The translations under genes were made by a program, and so were the position numbers. The notes under the pieces were generated by a model, which saw only the letters and a list, made by a program, of their open reading frames with translations, had not been told where the DNA came from and made no database searches. From Rhodospirillaceae bacterium (GTDB lineage Bacteria > Pseudomonadota > Alphaproteobacteria > MPNO01 > UBA2964), in the NCBI GenBank assembly GCA_018660305.1, contig JABJKO010000022.1, forward strand, positions 1 to 64,000: 64,000 bases of DNA. The letters are read 5' to 3'. Of the stretch, positions 26,471 to 35,357 are shown piece after piece (the stretch's first letter is position 1; every line of letters begins with the position of its first letter).

Positions 26471-26567
26471 GCGTCACACTCCTTGTGTTGGTAAATTCGA
26501 TGGTGGCGCAATATATGGGCTTTGACCGTTCAAACGCAAGCAATTCAAAGGGTTTGCCGTAAATTCC

Positions 26568-27074
26568 TTATGAAATGTCAGGATCAATCGGCTGGCACCT
26601 CTGATCGCCCGGCAAGGCGGCGATAAGTGCTTCAATATTCAGGCCTTTTCGCGGATGAACCCAGTCCGGTGCCAGTTCGCGTAGCGGTAACAGCACAAAC
26701 GCCCGTTCGTGCAGCCGGGGATGCGGCACAATTGGTCCGGCGGGATCGTCCAGGTAGCGATCATCATAGGCAAGGAGGTCCAGATCGAGCACACGGGCGG
26801 CATTGGGCGCCGCTCTCTCGCGGCCGAATTCATTTTCGATTTCGTGAAGTTGAGTGAGCAGATCCACCGGCACCAATTCAGTTTCGATCCGCGCGACACC
26901 GTTGACGTACCACGGCTGATCCGACATCGGCATCGGCGCACTTCGATACCAACCCGAACAGGCAACCACTCTACACCTGATTGAATCAAGCTTCCCTACT
27001 GCAGCTTCCAATGTTGCCAACGGACTGCCGAAACGGGGACTCTCCAGATTTGCGCCAAGTCCAATAAAGATCAT
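26568..27074 (-). CDS. folK: HPPK, 2-amino-4-hydroxy-6-hydroxymethyldihydropteridine pyrophosphokinase
   Basis: FolK attaches pyrophosphate to 6-hydroxymethyl-dihydropterin in folate synthesis. The 168-residue protein begins IFIGLGANLESPRFGSPLATLEAA and has the family motifs YVNGVARIETELVP, ARVLDLDLLAYDD (catalytic DLDLL) and VPHPRLHERAFVLLPL. It heads the minus-strand housekeeping series, about 100 bp upstream of rpoZ. folP and folB are not adjacent. Confidence 0.95.
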   Translation of the reverse strand: MIFIGLGANLESPRFGSPLATLEAAVGKLDSIRCRVVACSGWYRSAPMPMSDQPWYVNGVARIETELVPVDLLTQLHEIENEFGRERAAPNAARVLDLDLLAYDDRYLDDPAGPIVPHPRLHERAFVLLPLRELAPDWVHPRKGLNIEALIAALPGDQRCQPIDPDIS

Positions 27075-27264
27075 TGAAAATTTATGCTTTTTTCCAGTTG
27101 CGCCTCTTGTCCATTCGGCGCGATAATCTTATCTCTCATAAGAATATTGTAGCGGTTTCGCACTCGCGACCAGACCGTACCAATAAAAAAGCAGCTGCGG
27201 CGTTGGATAAATTCAACCTGACGGTTGTATTAGGGGCTTCATACTGGGTTAAAGGGCATTTGGG

Positions 27265-27885
27265 ATGAATATATATTCGCAAGAAAAAATCGGATTATTT
27301 ATAGATGGATCCAACCTCTATGCCGCTGCTCGCGCCCTCGGCTTCGACATAGATTACAAGAACCTTCTGCTGCTATTTTCCCAAAAAGGTCAATTGGTTC
27401 GCGCCTATTACTATACGGCGCTGATGGAAGACCAGGAATATCTGCCGATCCGCCCGCTGGTCGATTGGCTGGATTACAACGGCTACACCATGGTCACCAA
27501 GCCGACCAAGGAATTCACCGACTCCATGGGCCGACGCAAAATCAAGGGCAACATGGATATGGAACTCGCCATTGACGTGCTGGAGATGGCGGAACATCTC
27601 GACCATGTCATTCTGTTTTCGGGAGATGGCGATTTCCGTCGCCTGGTGGAGGCTGTCCAACGCCGCGGCGTAAGAGTAACCGTTGTCAGCACGTTCCGAT
27701 CGTCACCCCCCATGGTGGCCGACGAACTGCGCCGTCAGGCTGATACATTCATTGAGCTCAGTGACCTGGCGCCGGAAATCGCCCGGCATCCGCGCCACGA
27801 CCATGAGCACGTGGAAGACGATGTTCACCCGGATCTGGAGCACGAATCCGACGAAGCCGAGGATGAATTCCTCGAAACGGCCTGA
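27265..27885 (+). CDS. NYN-domain (LabA/DUF88-like) protein, probable RNase
   Basis: This 206-residue protein has the PIN-like NYN fold: IGLFIDGSNLYAAARALG (first catalytic Asp), KGNMDMELAIDVLEMAEHLDH (second acidic cluster) and ILFSGDGDFRRLVEAVQRRGVRVTVV (third). The family is thought to act as metal-dependent ribonucleases. A His/Asp/Glu-rich tail (about 170-206) is extra. It is divergent from folK across 190 bp and is followed after 24 bp by a uracil-DNA glycosylase gene. Its RNA target is unknown. Confidence 0.86.
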   Translation: MNIYSQEKIGLFIDGSNLYAAARALGFDIDYKNLLLLFSQKGQLVRAYYYTALMEDQEYLPIRPLVDWLDYNGYTMVTKPTKEFTDSMGRRKIKGNMDMELAIDVLEMAEHLDHVILFSGDGDFRRLVEAVQRRGVRVTVVSTFRSSPPMVADELRRQADTFIELSDLAPEIARHPRHDHEHVEDDVHPDLEHESDEAEDEFLETA

Positions 27886-27909
27886 TCGCCGTTTGGCGTC
27901 ATTTTCCAT

Positions 27910-28551
27910 ATGAACGCGCTGTCCGAGCCGTCTGCGGACTGCGGCCTGTGCCCGAGGCTTGCCGCCTTCCGGCAGGAAAACCGCGTCGCCCATCGTGATT
28001 TTTTCAATGCGCCGGTGCCGGGGTTCGGAGCGCTCGAATCCAGGCTGCTCATCGTCGGCCTGGCGCCGGGATTAAAGGGCGCTAACCGCACCGGCCGTCC
28101 CTTCACGGGCGATTTCGCGGGTGATCTTCTCTATGACACGCTTGGCAAGTTCGGCTTCGCCTCCGGGACCTACGGCAAATCGCCGGAAGACGGGCTTAAC
28201 CTGATCGATTGCCGGGTGACCAATGGGGTGCGCTGCGTGCCGCCCCAGAACAAGCCCGTCGGCGCCGAGATCAATGCCTGCCGGGATTTCCTGAAGCAGG
28301 AAATCGACGCCATGCCCAATTTGCAAGTCATTGTTGCGTTAGGGGGCATATCGCACGGCACCGTTCTGGCGACACTGGGCCAGCGTAAGGCCGCCTGGCC
28401 GTTCGCCCATGGAGCGGTGCATCGATTACCCGATAATCCCGTGTTGACCGACAGCTATCACTGCTCGCGCTACAACACCAATACCCGCCGGCTTACCGAA
28501 GACATGTTCCACGACGTGTTCGAAATCGTTCGCGCCGAGTTGGATGGATAG
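27910..28551 (+). CDS. Uracil-DNA glycosylase, family 5 (UdgB-like)
   Basis: This 213-residue DNA-repair enzyme removes uracil and related bases. Motif A, GLAPGLKGANRTGRPFTGD, lacks the catalytic acid found in family 1 and fits family 5 (UDGb); the second motif is HCSRYNTNT. Four Cys (CGLC near 11-14, CVPP and ACRDF further on) can ligate the iron-sulfur cluster of families 4 and 5. It follows the NYN gene on the same strand, 24 bp away. Confidence 0.88.
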   Translation: MNALSEPSADCGLCPRLAAFRQENRVAHRDFFNAPVPGFGALESRLLIVGLAPGLKGANRTGRPFTGDFAGDLLYDTLGKFGFASGTYGKSPEDGLNLIDCRVTNGVRCVPPQNKPVGAEINACRDFLKQEIDAMPNLQVIVALGGISHGTVLATLGQRKAAWPFAHGAVHRLPDNPVLTDSYHCSRYNTNTRRLTEDMFHDVFEIVRAELDG

Positions 28552-28738
28552 AGCCTGCGCCCACGGTTCGGTTCCCGGCGAACGCGCACCGCGCAAACAG
28601 TAATCGAAATTAGCGGACAACCGGTCTAATCTGGCCGCAAAGGGAATTGTAACCGCCGGAGGGGCGAGCCTGTCAAATTCCGCCGCCACTGCCGGACCGG
28701 TACCGGCCACCACCCGCCGCCCGCGGCGTGGACGGGTT

Positions 28739-30541
28739 TTGCTGGTTGGGCTCGTCCTGGCTCTTAGCGGTCTGATCCTGTGGCAAACGGCCTATTGGGT
28801 CCGGCAGTTTGCGACGGCGGACATGCGCGAACGCAAGGCGCATACCCTGAATCTCGTCATCGAGAATTTGCACGGCGCCTTGGCCAAGTTCCAATATCAA
28901 CCCAGCCTGCTCGCGAAGCGCGCAACATTTCGCAATGCCCTGGATTATTATGCAACGACCACATTGATCGACGCCGCTAGCCGGGAGTTGGAAAAAATCA
29001 ATTTTCTCTCCGGTGCTCTGGACATGTTCATCATGAACGGAGCGGGCATTGTTATTGCGTCCAGCAACTGGGCGACCGAACAATCCTACAGAGGACAAAA
29101 TTTCGGCAAGGCGCCCTACTTCAGGGCAGCACTTCAGGGCAGGCTGGGACGCCATTTCGCCGTCGATGATGCCTCGGAGCCCCACGCAATCGGATATTTC
29201 TTCGCCTACCCGGTCAGGCGTGACGGCACCATCGTCGGCGCCATAGTGATCAAGCTTCACATCGAACGACTCGCGGCGCGCTGGCTTGCCCCAGATCACG
29301 AAACGCTGGTTGTGGACCAGGACGGAATCATTTTCATGAGTTCCAGGGCAGACTGGCGTTTTCGATCGCTGAAAAAATTGCCACCGAACGCCCAAAAAAG
29401 GATTCGCCAGTCAAAAAAATATGGTGACCGTTCGCTCGCCTCGCTGCCGGTTAGTTGGAATGACGCCCGTGACCAGGTCACGTTCCACGGGGAGAAGGAT
29501 ACAACCTCTCTGCTGCTGCAAAAAGATATCCTGTCGGCCGGCTGGCGCGTGCTCATTCTCGCGCGGCTGGATGACATCGACCAGCGCCAGACCATAGCCC
29601 TTGCCGTGGCCTCCTTCATGCTCGTCAGTCTGATATTGCTGGCAGCCTTTGCCCATCAGAGACGGTTGCGCCTGCGGGAGCGCATGCTCCTGCAGGCGGC
29701 GGCACAGTCTGTTCTGGAATCCGACGTCGCGGAACGGACGCGGGACCTGACAGAGGCCAACGCCCATTTGCGCCAAGAAATTTCCGACCGGCGACGGGCA
29801 GAGACTGAACTGAAAAAAACCCAGGACGAGTTGGTTCAGGCGACGAAGATGGCCGCTCTCGGTCAGATGTCGGCCGGTTTGAGCCACGAACTGAACCAGC
29901 CGCTGGCGGCCATCAGGTCGTACTCCGATAATGCACGGGCCTTCCTGGAACGGGCCAATCTGGATCCCGTCAGGACGAATCTGGCAAGCATATCCGAACT
30001 GACGGACCGGATGGCGCGGATCATCCGCAATCTGAGGGTCTACGCACGAAACGAACCGATGGATATCCGACCCACCTCGGTCGGCCGCGCGCTCGATGAA
30101 GCCCTCGCCCTGCTTGCCGAACGCCTCAAATCCAGCGGCACAAGCATTCACAAAGACATGCCAGACGACGACATAATGGTGGACGGTGGAGAAGTCCGTC
30201 TGCAGCAGATCTTTGTCAACGTCATATCCAACGCGATCGATGCGATGAAAGAGGCGCCTGAAAAACGGCTTGAAATAAGTGTGGAAGACCACGACGAGCA
30301 TATTACCGTATTGATTCACGACACGGGGCCGGGGCTCCCCCATACAAAGATGAATGATATCTTCGATCCGTTCTTTTCCACCAAGGAGGTTGGCGAAGGT
30401 ATGGGGCTTGGCCTGTCGATCAGCTACGGTATCATCAAGCAATTTGGTGGCAGCATAGTGGCCCGCAATCATGCGGACGGCGGCGCTGAATTTTGCGTGA
30501 CGCTCAAACGAAGTCTTGGCAATCGAAAGGCCGCAGAATGA
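28739..30541 (+). CDS. dctB: C4-dicarboxylate-type sensor histidine kinase
   Basis: This membrane sensor phosphorylates DctD in response to external substrate. It has two membrane helices (about 2-22 and 280-302) flanking a periplasmic double-PAS/Cache sensor domain, a short coiled coil, the HisKA region MSAGLSHELNQPLAAIRSYSD with the phospho-accepting His, and the ATPase motifs DIFDPFFSTKEVGEGMGLGLSIS. TTG at 28739 is the first usual start codon, but the frame is open to CTG 28670, which has GGAGGGG 5 nt upstream and would restore a 23-residue cytoplasmic tail. The stop overlaps the dctD start (ATGA). The ligand is inferred from context. Confidence 0.9.
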   Translation: MLVGLVLALSGLILWQTAYWVRQFATADMRERKAHTLNLVIENLHGALAKFQYQPSLLAKRATFRNALDYYATTTLIDAASRELEKINFLSGALDMFIMNGAGIVIASSNWATEQSYRGQNFGKAPYFRAALQGRLGRHFAVDDASEPHAIGYFFAYPVRRDGTIVGAIVIKLHIERLAARWLAPDHETLVVDQDGIIFMSSRADWRFRSLKKLPPNAQKRIRQSKKYGDRSLASLPVSWNDARDQVTFHGEKDTTSLLLQKDILSAGWRVLILARLDDIDQRQTIALAVASFMLVSLILLAAFAHQRRLRLRERMLLQAAAQSVLESDVAERTRDLTEANAHLRQEISDRRRAETELKKTQDELVQATKMAALGQMSAGLSHELNQPLAAIRSYSDNARAFLERANLDPVRTNLASISELTDRMARIIRNLRVYARNEPMDIRPTSVGRALDEALALLAERLKSSGTSIHKDMPDDDIMVDGGEVRLQQIFVNVISNAIDAMKEAPEKRLEISVEDHDEHITVLIHDTGPGLPHTKMNDIFDPFFSTKEVGEGMGLGLSISYGIIKQFGGSIVARNHADGGAEFCVTLKRSLGNRKAAE

Positions 30542-31878
30542 CCGGACGGGTCATCCTTATCGACGATGAAGAACATTTGCGCATGGCCTGCTCGCAATCG
30601 CTGGAACTTGCGGGATTCGAGGTCCAGAGTTTTTCCTCTGCCGCGGGCGCCCTGGATGAAGTGAACACGCAATGGCCCGGCGTCATCGTCACCGATGTCC
30701 GGATGGCGGCCATGGACGGCTTAACGCTGATGGCGATGGTGCTGGAACGCGACGCCGAACTATCCGTCATTCTGATTACCGGGCATGGCGACGTGACCAT
30801 GGCCGTCCAGGCGATGCGGGACGGTGCCTACGATTTTATCGAAAAGCCGTTTGCGCCGGAAATGCTCGTCGATTCCGTGCGGCGGGCCTTGGACAAACGA
30901 CAGCTGATACTGGAAAACCGCAATCTTCGCGATGCGCTGGACAGCGGCTCCCCGTTGGAACGCCTGATCATCGGCGAATCAAAGGCCTCTCAGCAATTGC
31001 GCGCGCGGATCGCTGATTTTGCCGCGACCGACGCCGACGTGCTGGTCTATGGCGAAACCGGAACCGGCAAGGAACTGGTCGCGCGGTCACTGCACGAACT
31101 CAGTCCCCGTTCCGCGGAAAAGTTCGTGCCGGTGAATTGTGGCGCTATCCCGGAATCTATCATCGAAAGCGAGCTGTTCGGGCATGAAAGAGGGGCCTTT
31201 ACAGGGGCCGGACACACCCGCATCGGAAAATTCGAATATGCCAATGGCGGCACGGTCTTTCTCGACGAGATAGAGAGCATGCCCATCGAATTGCAGGGAC
31301 GGCTGTTGCGTGTGCTGGAAGAGAGGACCGTGGTCAGGTTGGGCTCAAATGACGAAATACCGTTCGATGTCCGCGTCATCGCAGCCACCAAGAGCGACCT
31401 GCTTGCGGCGGCCGGGCAAGGCACTTTCCGAGAAGATCTTTTTTACCGGCTTAATGTGCTGGAAATCAGCGTTCCACCGCTTCGCGAGCGACCCGAAGAT
31501 GTCGAGCCTTTGATTTTGCATTTTTTCGAACAGGCAAAGGCCCGTTTCAAAAACGGCGTTGCCACGATCGACCCGCAATCCATGTCGCGGCTGAAAGCCC
31601 ATGACTGGCCCGGCAATGTCCGGGAACTGAAGAACAGCATCATGCGGTATTCGCTTGGGCAAGATACCGATGCAGAGACCGAAAACAGTGACAGTGGGGA
31701 GGACCAGACCAAAACCGTGCCAGAACTACTGCCCGAGAAGCTTGCGACCGTCGAAGCCGATATCATCCAGGCCTGCCTCGCCAAGCATGGCTACAAGCTA
31801 AAACCAACCTACGAGGAACTGGGAATATCCCGTAAGACGCTCTACGAAAAGATGAAGCGCTACGGAATCATTACCTGA
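30538..31878 (+). CDS. dctD: Sigma-54-dependent response regulator
   Basis: DctD activates sigma-54 RNA polymerase at the dctP promoter when phosphorylated by DctB. Residues 1-120 are a receiver domain (ILIDDEEHLR, DVRMAAMDG, KPFAPEM). Residues about 140-380 are an AAA+ domain with Walker A GETGTGKE, the sigma-54 contact loop GAFTGA, and Walker B GTVFLDEIE. The C-terminus has a Fis-type helix-turn-helix (ELGISRKTLYEKMKRYGI). ATG 30538 overlaps the dctB stop by 4 nt. The target sites appear at 31906-31960, and the promoter at 32057. Confidence 0.94.
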   Translation: MTGRVILIDDEEHLRMACSQSLELAGFEVQSFSSAAGALDEVNTQWPGVIVTDVRMAAMDGLTLMAMVLERDAELSVILITGHGDVTMAVQAMRDGAYDFIEKPFAPEMLVDSVRRALDKRQLILENRNLRDALDSGSPLERLIIGESKASQQLRARIADFAATDADVLVYGETGTGKELVARSLHELSPRSAEKFVPVNCGAIPESIIESELFGHERGAFTGAGHTRIGKFEYANGGTVFLDEIESMPIELQGRLLRVLEERTVVRLGSNDEIPFDVRVIAATKSDLLAAAGQGTFREDLFYRLNVLEISVPPLRERPEDVEPLILHFFEQAKARFKNGVATIDPQSMSRLKAHDWPGNVRELKNSIMRYSLGQDTDAETENSDSGEDQTKTVPELLPEKLATVEADIIQACLAKHGYKLKPTYEELGISRKTLYEKMKRYGIIT

Positions 31879-31905
31879 CGATCCAGGCGGTTATTGCCGA
31901 ACGCC

Positions 31906-31960
31906 AATGTGTCGATATGGTTACTTGTGTTCCCGTATCTTGTGTGAATAACGACACATT
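31906..31960. promoter_or_regulatory. Putative DctD enhancer: inverted repeat
   Basis: AATGTGTCGATAT at 31906-31918 and its inverted counterpart ATAACGACACATT at 31948-31960 match at 12 of 13 positions. Their centres are 42 bp apart, about four helical turns, and they lie 97-150 bp upstream of the dctP sigma-54 promoter. This is the usual placement of DctD upstream activating sites. The sites differ from the 17-base box seen at other sigma-54 promoters here. Confidence 0.72.
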
Positions 31961-32056
31961 TGTGAGAGCAATGTGCGCTGGCGGCAACGGCAACACTGGC
32001 ATAATGACGATGCAGCACAGAGGGTTATGCCGGTTTTCCACAGCGACCCTGGCAGT

Positions 32057-32072
32057 TGGCACGCATCTTGCA
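32057..32072 (+). promoter_or_regulatory. Sigma-54 promoter of dctPQM
   Basis: TGGCACGCATCTTGCA matches the sigma-54 consensus (TGGCACG-N4-TTGCA). It lies 75 nt upstream of the dctP start and downstream of the paired DctD sites. The regulator and its kinase are encoded immediately upstream, so the whole circuit is contained here. Confidence 0.93.
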
Positions 32073-32146
32073 TGGTACGCTTTGTAAAAAATCAAGGCCA
32101 ATAACGGCCCTCAGGTTAGGCGATGCAGATGGAGGGAGAAATTCCA

Positions 32147-33151
32147 ATGCAAAAACTATTCGTAAGCGCAGTCGCGGCAGCAACCATTGCTGTCGTTTCA
32201 ACACCGGCCTTCGCAAAATGCGATCCCGGTGAAATGGTGATCAAGTTCAGCCATGTGACCAATACCGACAAACATCCAAAGGGTATCGCGGCGACAGTTC
32301 TCGCCCAGCGGGTCAATACCGAAATGAACGGCAAGGCCTGTATGACGGTGTACCCGAATTCGAGCCTTTATGATGACAACAAGGTGCTCGAAGCCATGCT
32401 TCAGGGCGATGTGCAGCTTGCCGCGCCGTCCTTGTCGAAATTCGAGAAATTCACCAAGAAGTTCCGGATTTTCGATCTGCCCTTCATGTTCCAGGATATC
32501 GAGGCGGTCGATCGCTTTCAGCTCTCCAAGGCTGGACAGGCTCTCAAGAACTCCATGCGCCGCCGTGGCCTGCAAGGCCTCGCCTTCTGGCATAACGGCA
32601 TGAAGCAGATGTCGGCCAGCAAGCCGCTGATCAGCCCGATGGATGCCAAGGGTCTTAAATTCCGCGTCCAGGCGTCGGATGTGCTGGTTGCCCAGTTCAA
32701 GCAGCTCGGCTCCAACCCGCAGAAAATGGCGTTCAAGGAAGTCTATGGCGCCCTTCAGACCAAGGTGATCGACGGACAGGAAAACACCTGGTCGAACATC
32801 TACGGCAAGAAGTTCTTCGAAGTTCAGAACGGCGTGACCGAAACAAACCACGGAATCATCGATTATCTCGTGGTCACGTCGGACGAATGGTGGAAGGGCC
32901 TGCCCAACGCAACCCGCAGCCAGTTATCAAAAATACTGGCGGAGGTCACCGCTACGCGCAACAAGAAGGCCTTTGCGGTGAACGAAGCCAATAAGAAGAA
33001 GATCATCGAGTCAGGCGGCAAGATCCGTACACTGACATCTTCCCAGCGCAAAGCCTGGGTCAAGGCGTTGAAACCCGTGTGGAAGAAGTTCGAACGTGAC
33101 GTCGGTGGCGACATGATCAATGCAGCCCAGGCAGCCAACGCCGGCAGCTAA
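32147..33151 (+). CDS. dctP: TRAP transporter substrate-binding protein
   Basis: DctP binds C4-dicarboxylates (succinate, malate, fumarate) or similar acids in the periplasm and hands them to DctQM. The 334-residue precursor has a signal peptide (about 1-22, ending STPAFA), then VIKFSHVTNTDKHPKG and the conserved ligand-binding segment GMKQMSASKPLISPMDAKGLKFRVQASD, whose second Arg contacts the carboxylate in this family. ATG 32147 has GGAGGGAG upstream; the in-frame ATG at 32123 is not preferred. The signal is separated from the next gene by a perfect hairpin. Sigma-54 and DctD should induce it on substrate. Confidence 0.93.
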   Translation: MQKLFVSAVAAATIAVVSTPAFAKCDPGEMVIKFSHVTNTDKHPKGIAATVLAQRVNTEMNGKACMTVYPNSSLYDDNKVLEAMLQGDVQLAAPSLSKFEKFTKKFRIFDLPFMFQDIEAVDRFQLSKAGQALKNSMRRRGLQGLAFWHNGMKQMSASKPLISPMDAKGLKFRVQASDVLVAQFKQLGSNPQKMAFKEVYGALQTKVIDGQENTWSNIYGKKFFEVQNGVTETNHGIIDYLVVTSDEWWKGLPNATRSQLSKILAEVTATRNKKAFAVNEANKKKIIESGGKIRTLTSSQRKAWVKALKPVWKKFERDVGGDMINAAQAANAGS

Positions 33152-33186
33152 CGGCTTGTTGCCAATACAAATCGTCGTTTAAGGTG

Positions 33187-33212
33187 GAGCGGCCAGTTCA
33201 AGCTGGCCGCTC
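33187..33212 (+). other. Intercistronic stem-loop between dctP and dctQ
   Basis: GAGCGGCCAG, loop TTCAAG, CTGGCCGCTC form a perfect 10-bp stem with no T run after it. Such structures between binding-protein and permease genes often protect the upstream mRNA 3' end or attenuate transcription, letting the binding protein be made in excess. The position, 35 nt after the dctP stop, fits this. Confidence 0.72.
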
Positions 33213-33275
33213 TATCTGCTCCGGAAGAGTCACATAGATGGCCACAAGAACGAACCGGGGCGCCAAGGGGGGAAC

Positions 33276-33902
33276 ATGCGGGAGAAAGCTCAGGGTGCCC
33301 TGGGGCAACTGACCGACCAGATCGAAGAGACACTCATCGCGGTGTTTCTGGGGCTTATGACCCTGATCACCTTTGCCAACGTCATCGCCCGCTACATTTT
33401 CAATGACAATATTCTCTGGGCCCTGGAGGCGACGGTCTTTTTGTTCGCCTGGATGGTTTTGCTCGGTGCCTCTTACTGCGTGAAAAAATCGCTGCATCTC
33501 GGCGTCGATATTCTCATCAATGCCCTGTCTCCCGGTGCCAAGAAAGCCGTTGGCCTGATTGCGGTCACCGCCTGTCTGGTCTTTTGCGCATTGCTGCTCA
33601 AAGGATCCTGGGATTACTGGTATCCCTTCGCCACCAAACGCGCCTTTCTGGAAGTGAACGACGTCCCCATGCCGGACTTCCTTCAGTTCCTGGCAAGCTG
33701 GTTCAACGAAGGCGAGCTCTATGAAAAAATACCCCGCTTTATCCCCTATGCCGTATTGCCGCTCAGTCTGACACTGATGACATATCGGTTTTTCCAGGCC
33801 GGCTGGTGGATCCTGCGGGGCGAACAAACATCCGTTATCGCATCGCACGAAGCCGAAGAACTTCTTGAGGAAACCGCGCACCCCGCCGGTAAGGAAGGCT
33901 GA
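33276..33902 (+). CDS. dctQ: TRAP transporter small permease
   Basis: DctQ is the four-helix subunit that supports DctM. The 208-residue protein has helices at about 22-42, 55-75, 94-114 and 158-178, and the motif NDNILWALEATVFLFAWMVLLGASYCVKK. Its loop between helices three and four is longer than usual (about 115-155). A G-rich site (GGGGGGAAC) precedes the ATG. It is spaced 3 nt from dctM. Confidence 0.9.
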   Translation: MREKAQGALGQLTDQIEETLIAVFLGLMTLITFANVIARYIFNDNILWALEATVFLFAWMVLLGASYCVKKSLHLGVDILINALSPGAKKAVGLIAVTACLVFCALLLKGSWDYWYPFATKRAFLEVNDVPMPDFLQFLASWFNEGELYEKIPRFIPYAVLPLSLTLMTYRFFQAGWWILRGEQTSVIASHEAEELLEETAHPAGKEG

Positions 33903-33905
33903 CCG

Positions 33906-35270
33906 ATGGCTGTCGCATTTCTCTTTGGCATGGTTATCGGTTTGATGGCTCTGGGCGTCCCCGTCGCCATCTCGCTCGGTCTTTCCAGCGTCATCTTTCT
34001 CCTGTCCTTCTCCGACGCCTCGCTGGCCTCCATTGCCCAGACGCTGTTTTCAGCCTTTGACGGGCACTACACGCTGCTCGCTATCCCGTTCTTTATTCTG
34101 GCATCGAGTTTCATGTCCACCGGCGGCGTCGCGCGCCGTATCATCCGCTTCGCCATTGCCGTGGTCGGCCATTTCAAAGGCGGGCTGGCCATCGCGTCGG
34201 TCTTCGCCTGCATGATGTTTGCGGCCCTGTCAGGCTCGTCGCCGGCCACCGTGATCGCCATCGGCTCCATCGTTATCGCCGGCATGCGCGATGTGGGCTA
34301 TTCCAAGGAATTTGCCGCGGGCGTCATCTGTAACGCCGGCACGCTGGGTATTCTCATCCCGCCCTCCATCGTCATGGTGGTCTATGCGGCAGCCACCGAT
34401 GTCTCGGTCGGACGCATGTTCCTGGCCGGGATCCTGCCCGGTCTCATCGCCGGATTGATGCTGATGATCGGAATCTATGTTGCGGCGCGTTTCCGGGGAT
34501 TGCCGTCGCAGCCCTGGGCTGGCTGGGGCGAACTCTGGCAAGCGGCCCGCGACGCAATATGGGGCCTGCTGCTCATCATCATCATCCTCGGCGGAATTTA
34601 TGGCGGCATCTTCACCCCCACCGAGGCCGCCGCCGTGGCCGCGGTATACGCCTTCTTCATCGCTAATTTCGTCTATTGCGATATGGGGCCCTTCGCTACA
34701 GAAGGCCGCGGTGGCGCGGCACTGGTGACGCGCGCCATCTCGGTCATCTGGCACCCCGACACCAAGAAGACCCTGTTCGATGCCGGCAAGCTGACCGTCA
34801 CCTTGATGTTCATCATCGCCAACGCGCTGATCCTGAAGCACGTGCTGACCGAAGAGCGTATCCCGCAGGAAATCGCCCAGCTCATGTTGTCGGCGGGGCT
34901 CGGACCCATCGCCTTCCTGATCGTGGTCAATATCCTGTTGCTGATCGGCGGCCAGTTTATGGAGCCGTCCGGGCTTCTGATCATCGTGGCACCGCTGGTA
35001 TTTCCCATTGCGATCCAGCTCGGGATCGACCCCATTCATCTCGGGATCATCATGGTGGTGAATATGGAAATCGGCATGATCACCCCGCCGGTGGGGCTCA
35101 ATCTGTTCGTCACTGCCGGGGTCGCGGCCATGTCCGTAATGGCCGTAGTCAAGGCCGCCCTGCCCTGGGTCGGCATCATGTTCCTGTTCCTGATTTTGGT
35201 GACCTACGTGCCGTGGATTTCGACGGTGATACCCATCGCCCTCATGGGACCGGAAATCATCACCAAATAG
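33906..35270 (+). CDS. dctM: TRAP transporter large permease
   Basis: DctM forms the sodium-coupled dicarboxylate channel. The 454-residue protein shows LALGVPVAISLGLSS, the family motif AALSGSSPATVIAIGSIVI and CNAGTLGILIPPSIVMVVYAAATD, then FTPTEAAAVAAVYA. It ends the dctPQM operon; a convergent fliL gene follows within 85 bp. It is distinct in sequence from the DctM at 4753-6132, so the organism has at least two TRAP large subunits plus a fused one here. Confidence 0.94.
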   Translation: MAVAFLFGMVIGLMALGVPVAISLGLSSVIFLLSFSDASLASIAQTLFSAFDGHYTLLAIPFFILASSFMSTGGVARRIIRFAIAVVGHFKGGLAIASVFACMMFAALSGSSPATVIAIGSIVIAGMRDVGYSKEFAAGVICNAGTLGILIPPSIVMVVYAAATDVSVGRMFLAGILPGLIAGLMLMIGIYVAARFRGLPSQPWAGWGELWQAARDAIWGLLLIIIILGGIYGGIFTPTEAAAVAAVYAFFIANFVYCDMGPFATEGRGGAALVTRAISVIWHPDTKKTLFDAGKLTVTLMFIIANALILKHVLTEERIPQEIAQLMLSAGLGPIAFLIVVNILLLIGGQFMEPSGLLIIVAPLVFPIAIQLGIDPIHLGIIMVVNMEIGMITPPVGLNLFVTAGVAAMSVMAVVKAALPWVGIMFLFLILVTYVPWISTVIPIALMGPEIITK

Positions 35271-35338
35271 ACCGGAACCGCGCCACCGGATGATATGGCC
35301 AATTTGTGCTCTGCATCGATAATGGTGAGGCGGCCATC

Positions 35339-35357
35339 AAGGCAAATATTTTGCCTT
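35339..35357. terminator. Hairpin between convergent dctM and fliL
   Basis: AAGGCAAA, TAT, TTTGCCTT form an 8-bp stem that covers the end of fliL. It may end transcription from either side, but the T tract after it is poor on both strands, so the call is weak. Confidence 0.4.

Noticed and set aside
28739..31878. DctB/DctD as the regulators of the 17-base-box promoters
   Set aside because: Their linked promoter has a different inverted-repeat site and no copy of the box; a PrsR-like regulator elsewhere is more likely.
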